Position numbers and translations under genes: made by a program | Shown here: positions 59,796-64,000 of the stretch, one piece after another | Numbering within the stretch: the stretch's first letter is position 1 | Layout of the letters: every line of letters begins with the position of its first letter | Assembly: GCA_965212245.1 (NCBI GenBank) | Contig: OZ243107.1 | Span: 2,914,001-2,978,000, forward strand | Length of the DNA stretch: 64,000 nucleotides | Origin: CAKZNE01 sp040222435 | GTDB lineage: Bacteria > Bacteroidota > Bacteroidia > Flavobacteriales > Schleiferiaceae | Direction: 5' to 3' | The notes under the pieces: generated by a model | The model's input: only the letters and a program-made list of their open reading frames with translations | Database searches by the model: none | What the model was told of the DNA's origin: nothing

Positions 59796-61409
59796 ATGCC
59801 TTCAACCAAGTACATTTTTGTAACCGGGGGAGTTACATCTTCATTAGGAAAGGGAATCGTGTCGGCCTCTTTGGCAACACTTTTACAATCAAGAGGTTAT
59901 AGTGTAACAATCCAGAAACTGGATCCTTACATTAATATCGATCCGGGTACTTTAAATCCTTATGAACATGGTGAATGCTATGTAACCAATGATGGGGCCG
60001 AGACAGATCTTGACCTTGGTCATTACGAGCGTTTTCTGAATCGCCCTACTTCCCAATCCAATAATGTGACTACTGGTCGTATATATCAGTCGGTAATTGA
60101 TAAAGAGCGCAGGGGCGATTTTCTTGGAAAAACGGTTCAGGTAATTCCCCATGTGACCGATGAGATCAAACGCAGGATACAATTGCTGGGTAATACCGGT
60201 GAATTTGAAATTGTAATCACTGAAATAGGAGGTACCGTAGGTGACATTGAGGCATTGCCTTATATCGAAACCGTTCGTCAGTTAAAATGGGAATTGGGTG
60301 AAGATTGTATAGTCATTCACCTAACACTTATCCCTTTCCTGGCAGCTACCGGTGAGTTAAAAACCAAGCCTACCCAACATTCTGTAAAAGCTTTACAGGA
60401 ATCTGGTGTGCAACCCGATATCCTGGTTTGCCGCTGTGAGCAATCCATAGGCGAAGAAATACGTCACAAGCTGGCTCTTTTCTGTAATGTAAAAAAAGAG
60501 GCGGTAATTGAGTCTATTGATGCCGAAACTATTTATGCAGTGCCTATTCTCATGCGTAACCAAAAACTTGATGAAGTAGTACTGCGCAGACTGGATTTAC
60601 CTATTGAAGATAATTTGGACCTGGTCAACTGGAAAGACTTTTTATATAAACTCAAATACCCTAAAACTGAAGTAAACATTGGTTTGGTGGGTAAATACGT
60701 AGAGTTACGCGACTCATACAAATCTATAGCCGAAGCCTTTATTCATGCTGGTGCAGCTAATGAGTGTAAAGTAAATATTCAGTGGATACATTCAGAAAAC
60801 ATTTCTAACGAAAGTGCTGAAAAGTACCTCAAGGGACTTGACGGTATATTAGTGGCACCCGGTTTTGGTGAGCGTGGGTTTGAAGGTAAACTGGAAACCA
60901 TTCGCTTTGCCCGTGAAAATAAAATTCCCTTTCTGGGTATTTGCCTGGGAATGCAAGCTGCAGTAATTGAATTCAGCCGTAATGTATTGGGTTGGAAAGA
61001 TGCGCACTCCACTGAAATGAACCCTAAAACCAAACATCCGGTGATTAGCCTTATGGCTGAACAAAAAAAGGTGGAAGAGATGGGCGGAACCATGCGCCTG
61101 GGTGCCTGTGATTGTAAATTACTGGAAGGTTCTCTTATGGCCGGGGTATATAAGCGCTCAATGATCAGTGAAAGGCACCGCCACCGTTATGAATTTAACA
61201 GTAAATTTCTCAAGGATATTGAAGGAGCTGGTATGATTGCCACCGGCAAAAATCCTGAATTAGATCTGGTAGAGATCGTAGAATTAAAAGATCACCCGTG
61301 GTTTGTAGGTGTACAGTTTCACCCGGAGTACAAAAGTACTGTGGCCAACCCGCATCCCCTTTTTGTAAAATTTGTTGAAGCAGCTAATCAAAAAGCCGCT
61401 CATTCTTAA
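59796..61409 (+). CDS. pyrG: CTP synthase
   Basis: Converts UTP to CTP using glutamine. I use the ATG at 59796 (MPSTKYIFVTGGVTSSLGKGI), the standard family start. The synthase domain has TGGVTSSLGKGI and EIGGTVGDIEALPYIE. The glutaminase domain has the nucleophile Cys in LGICLGMQ and His/Glu in GVQFHPEYKS. The length of 537 residues is normal. It is followed by yidC after 8 bases. Confidence 0.96.
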   Translation: MPSTKYIFVTGGVTSSLGKGIVSASLATLLQSRGYSVTIQKLDPYINIDPGTLNPYEHGECYVTNDGAETDLDLGHYERFLNRPTSQSNNVTTGRIYQSVIDKERRGDFLGKTVQVIPHVTDEIKRRIQLLGNTGEFEIVITEIGGTVGDIEALPYIETVRQLKWELGEDCIVIHLTLIPFLAATGELKTKPTQHSVKALQESGVQPDILVCRCEQSIGEEIRHKLALFCNVKKEAVIESIDAETIYAVPILMRNQKLDEVVLRRLDLPIEDNLDLVNWKDFLYKLKYPKTEVNIGLVGKYVELRDSYKSIAEAFIHAGAANECKVNIQWIHSENISNESAEKYLKGLDGILVAPGFGERGFEGKLETIRFARENKIPFLGICLGMQAAVIEFSRNVLGWKDAHSTEMNPKTKHPVISLMAEQKKVEEMGGTMRLGACDCKLLEGSLMAGVYKRSMISERHRHRYEFNSKFLKDIEGAGMIATGKNPELDLVEIVELKDHPWFVGVQFHPEYKSTVANPHPLFVKFVEAANQKAAHS

Positions 61410-61417
61410 TTAGTACC

Positions 61418-63232
61418 ATGAAAGACGGAAAAATTGATATTAATACCATAATTGGGTTTTTACTCATTGGTGGTATACTTCTATATTTTGGATACTTCAA
61501 TCAACCTGATGCACCAACTCAGGATCAGAATATCAGCCCCGCTGATTCAGTTGAAGTAGTGGAAGAAACCCAAAAATTGCAAGAGGTTGATACAGTAGTT
61601 CCTGTGCCGGATAGCCTTAAGGTACCTTCCTTCTTTGGACCCTTTGGCCTGGCTGCAGACCCAAATGCAAAAGAGGAGCGTTTTACGCTTGAAAGTGATA
61701 TACTGGAAGTAGTGATATCCAGTCGTGGAGGACAGGTAGTGGCGGCCCGTTTAAAGAATTATCAAACATGGGATTCCCTGCCGCTTTATCTTATAAAGGA
61801 GAACGCTCGTTTTAATTTTACACTTAATGGAGGTTCTAAAAACTATAATTCTTCTGACCTGAACTTTACGGGTACCCAAAAGGGAAGCAATGAAGTAGTG
61901 ATGAGCGTAACTACTGAAAATGGAGGTCAGCTGGAATATCATTATAAACTGGAACCGGATAATTATATGTTGCAGTGGGATATAGTATCAGAGGGTTTTG
62001 ATGACTATGTAGATGATGAGAGTGCACTGACCTGGGAAATGAAAACCCTTCGTCATGAAAAAAATGTGGAGAATGAACGAGCCAGTACAGCATTGGAATA
62101 TCATTTTGCCAATGAAGATGATATGGACGACCTTTCTGTGTCAGGGGAAGACCGTGAGGAAGAAGCCAATCTTAAATGGGTAGCCTATAAACAACAGTTC
62201 TTTTCTTCCATACTTTTAAGTAAAGGCGGTCAGTTTGATAGTGGAGACCTTAGATCCCGTTCACTGGAAGAAGATGAAGACTTTACCAAGATTTTTTATT
62301 CGGGTCTTTCTGTAAGCCGGGTAGGAGGCGACCTTAATATGCCTATGGGGCTATACCTGGGGCCTAATAAATATGACGTACTTAAAGCCTATGATCAGGA
62401 TTTTGACAAACTCATTCCTTTGGGTTGGGGTATACTGGGCTGGATAAACCGGGGTATAGTGATTAATATATTCAACTGGTTGGAGGGCTACGGTCTTAAT
62501 TATGGATTGATCATTTTTATTATTGCTCTTATCATTAAGCTTATACTTTTTCCTTTAACCTACAGCTCATACCGTTCTATGGCCAAGATGCGGGTTTTGA
62601 AACCGGAGATTGATGAGCTCAATAAAGAGTATAAGGATAAAGAACCCATGAAAAAGCAGCAGGCCACTATGCAACTTTATCAAAAGGCCGGTGTAAATCC
62701 TTTGGGTGGCTGTATACCGGTATTATTACAGTTTCCGATACTGATTGCCTTGTTCCGTTTTTTCCCTTCGTCTATTGAATTGAGACAGCAATCCTTTCTA
62801 TGGGCCGATGACCTGTCTACCTATGACTCTATATGGAACCTTCCATTTAATATTCCTTTCTATGGAGATCACGTCAGTCTTTTCACCTTACTGATGACGG
62901 TTTCTACGCTGATCTATACCTATATGAATCAGCAACTGACCGGTCAGAATCAGCAGTATCCCCAATTAAAGTATATGGTATACCTGATGCCTATTGTGTT
63001 TTTAGGTGTGTTTAACAATTATGCGGCAGGCCTGAGTTATTATTATTTTTTGGCAAACATGATCACCTTCGGTCAGCAGTTTGCCATACGCTCTTACATT
63101 GATGAAGATAAAATTCATCAAAAGATGCAGGAAAAGAAAAAACAACCGAAGAAGGAAAACCGTTTTATGCGCAGAATGCGCGAATTGCAGGAACAGCAAG
63201 AGCAAAATACCCGTCAGGGACGCAGAAAATAA
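61418..63232 (+). CDS. yidC: Membrane protein insertase YidC
   Basis: A 604-residue insertase. The N-terminal anchor (INTIIGFLLIGGILLYFGYF, about 10-28) is followed by a large periplasmic domain (about 60-330) and a five-helix core. The core has INIFNWLEGYGLNYGLIIFIIALIIKLI-type and LGGCIPVLLQFPILIALFRFFP-type helices, with a cytosolic loop rich in K (KEYKDKEPMKKQQATMQ). The C-terminal tail is strongly basic (KKKQPKKENRFMRRMR), likely to touch the ribosome. It pairs functionally with YajC and the SRP RNA found in the same window. Confidence 0.94.
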   Translation: MKDGKIDINTIIGFLLIGGILLYFGYFNQPDAPTQDQNISPADSVEVVEETQKLQEVDTVVPVPDSLKVPSFFGPFGLAADPNAKEERFTLESDILEVVISSRGGQVVAARLKNYQTWDSLPLYLIKENARFNFTLNGGSKNYNSSDLNFTGTQKGSNEVVMSVTTENGGQLEYHYKLEPDNYMLQWDIVSEGFDDYVDDESALTWEMKTLRHEKNVENERASTALEYHFANEDDMDDLSVSGEDREEEANLKWVAYKQQFFSSILLSKGGQFDSGDLRSRSLEEDEDFTKIFYSGLSVSRVGGDLNMPMGLYLGPNKYDVLKAYDQDFDKLIPLGWGILGWINRGIVINIFNWLEGYGLNYGLIIFIIALIIKLILFPLTYSSYRSMAKMRVLKPEIDELNKEYKDKEPMKKQQATMQLYQKAGVNPLGGCIPVLLQFPILIALFRFFPSSIELRQQSFLWADDLSTYDSIWNLPFNIPFYGDHVSLFTLLMTVSTLIYTYMNQQLTGQNQQYPQLKYMVYLMPIVFLGVFNNYAAGLSYYYFLANMITFGQQFAIRSYIDEDKIHQKMQEKKKQPKKENRFMRRMRELQEQQEQNTRQGRRK

Positions 63233-63241
63233 TAAGAACCT

Positions 63242-63709
63242 ATGAAAAAAGCATTTCTGGGAATAACAACTATCGCGTTGCTAACCGCCTGTGGAGCCAG
63301 TAATAATGCTACGGCTCTTAAAAGAAAAGGGACGGAGTTTACTTTTAAAGTTTCTACTACTCCCTGTTTTGGAGAGTGCCCTGTGTATGATCTCACCATT
63401 AAGGAAAGTGGACTGGCGGTATACAACGGCAAGAATTTTCCGGATACTAAAGGTGAAATCTTTAAAAGCCTTCCTGATGAAGAAATGGATAGCCTGAGAA
63501 TGGTATTGGCTAACAGTGGTTTTTTTGAAATGGACAGTGTGTATGATGAGCCCAGTGTAACCGATTTACCAGGAACCACTTTAACCCTAACGCTGGGTAA
63601 TAGCTCTACTAAAACCGTAATGGGACGTTATGAAACTCCGGATAGCTTTGATAGGATAAAAGCATTTGTAGAGCGCTTACGCAAGCGGAATTTCGGTGAG
63701 AATAAATAA
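63242..63709 (+). CDS. DUF6438 lipoprotein
   Basis: A 155-residue lipoprotein with lipobox LLTAC (lipid site near C17). The DUF6438 pattern is clear: STTPCFGECPVYDLTIKESG, then AVYNGKNFPDTKGE and LANSGFFEMDSVYDEPSVTDLPGTTLTL. Function unknown. It ends in a run of basic residues and is followed by a strong terminator. Confidence 0.82.
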   Translation: MKKAFLGITTIALLTACGASNNATALKRKGTEFTFKVSTTPCFGECPVYDLTIKESGLAVYNGKNFPDTKGEIFKSLPDEEMDSLRMVLANSGFFEMDSVYDEPSVTDLPGTTLTLTLGNSSTKTVMGRYETPDSFDRIKAFVERLRKRNFGENK

Positions 63710-63726
63710 ACAAATCTCTTATAAAT

Positions 63727-63756
63727 AAAAAAGCCATCCGCAGGGATGGCTTTTTT
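63727..63756. terminator. Bidirectional terminator
   Basis: A 13-base stem AAAAAAGCCATCC / GGATGGCTTTTTT with loop GCAG, with T-runs on both strands, between two convergent genes. Confidence 0.9.
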
Positions 63757-63775
63757 ATTAGTTCAATATTTTCAG

Positions 63776-64000
63776 TTAATTATCATTTTCCTGATCGCTG
63801 TAGCTGTTGATGTAATTAACCGATCCATTAATAAAATCACGATACCAGATCACAGTAACAAAACGTGGTTCAAACTCATAAGGTAGTTCCTGAGCGGTTA
63901 CTTTGGGCTTCGTAAAGTAATGGCGGATTGGAGTTACACGGGTTCCATATACGTCATTCTTAAAGAATTCCACACCTAAAGGATTTATGGTGGAAAGATC
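63776..64000 (-). CDS. C-terminal 74 residues of an unrecognised protein
   Basis: The reading frame is open to the right edge of the window, so only the end of the gene is seen. The residues include DLSTINPLGVEFFKNDV, VTPIRHYFTKPKV and PRFVTVIWYRDFINGSV and end with the polar SYSDQENDN. The pattern looks beta-rich, but I do not recognise a family. The gene ends just before the bidirectional terminator at 63727-63756. Confidence 0.55.
   Translation of the reverse strand, partial: DLSTINPLGVEFFKNDVYGTRVTPIRHYFTKPKVTAQELPYEFEPRFVTVIWYRDFINGSVNYINSYSDQENDN

Noticed and set aside
1..64000. CRISPR arrays, tRNA/rRNA genes, insertion sequences, prophage genes
   Set aside because: None were seen by eye; there are no direct-repeat arrays, transposase motifs or integrase genes.

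Overview
The window looks like chromosomal backbone of a Bacteroidota bacterium, most likely of the order Flavobacteriales. This is inferred from four things. There are C-terminal regions typical of type IX secretion substrates (46760-48343, 49457-52921). There are Bacteroidota-typical families: DUF4293, DUF3276, DUF5683, DUF4199, DUF6438, a WbqC-like protein, a long NusB and a Rho with a long polar insert. Promoters fit the Bacteroidota pattern TTG-N17-23-TAnnTTTG. The gene order parA-parB-DUF5683-dapB-lepB-wbqC-like is, to my knowledge, a recurrent Bacteroidota arrangement. I see no IS element, prophage, CRISPR array, tRNA or rRNA. No gene-free stretch exceeds 300 bases; the longest (38436-38722) holds a signal recognition particle RNA.

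Layout. 1-4402 (minus): a run of MFS exporter, ribD, EamA permease, yigZ and the start of a secreted protein. 4625-10201: a small secreted CarboxypepD-regulatory-like protein, ettA, rho, a DUF4293 protein and a phosphoesterase. 10188-13671 (plus): truA with one ABC half-exporter, then a membrane protein/winged-helix pair with its own promoter and terminator. 13783-23978 (minus): a zincin-like secreted protein, an alpha-oxoamine synthase, an acyl-CoA carboxylase beta subunit, an SH3-type secreted protein, then the par/dap/lep cluster. 24159-26997: a flavin reductase, a PUR-like nucleic acid-binding protein and the second ABC half-exporter. 27129-33198 (plus): leucine dehydrogenase, nusB, DUF1573 lipoprotein, yajC, YbbR-like protein, coaE, nnr. 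33170-38618 (minus): a membrane protein, a YciO/TsaC-type enzyme, a small transaldolase, a TPR histidine kinase and the SRP RNA. 38723-44744: two family-2 glycosyltransferases facing a GDP-heptose precursor operon. 44839-63709 (plus): MORN-like protein, mnmA, subtilase, flavin oxidoreductase, giant secreted protein, guaB, three SurA/PpiC-type proteins, moxR, pyrG, yidC and a DUF6438 lipoprotein. 63776-64000 is the C-terminus of a further minus-strand gene.

How the genes work together. Envelope biogenesis dominates: signal peptidase, YidC, YajC, periplasmic isomerases, secreted T9SS-type proteins and sugar-nucleotide supply for surface polysaccharide. The strongest leads are these. (1) A three-domain protein at 42876-44744 joins a sugar nucleotidyltransferase, a GmhB-like phosphatase and an unexplained P-loop kinase, beside GmhA-like and HddA-like genes. 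(2) Two ABC half-transporters about 12.5 kb apart carry exactly complementary degenerate ATP sites, so they probably form one heterodimer. (3) An SRP RNA is hidden under a spurious N-terminal extension of a histidine kinase. Several start codons were corrected from family N-termini, and several are TTG.
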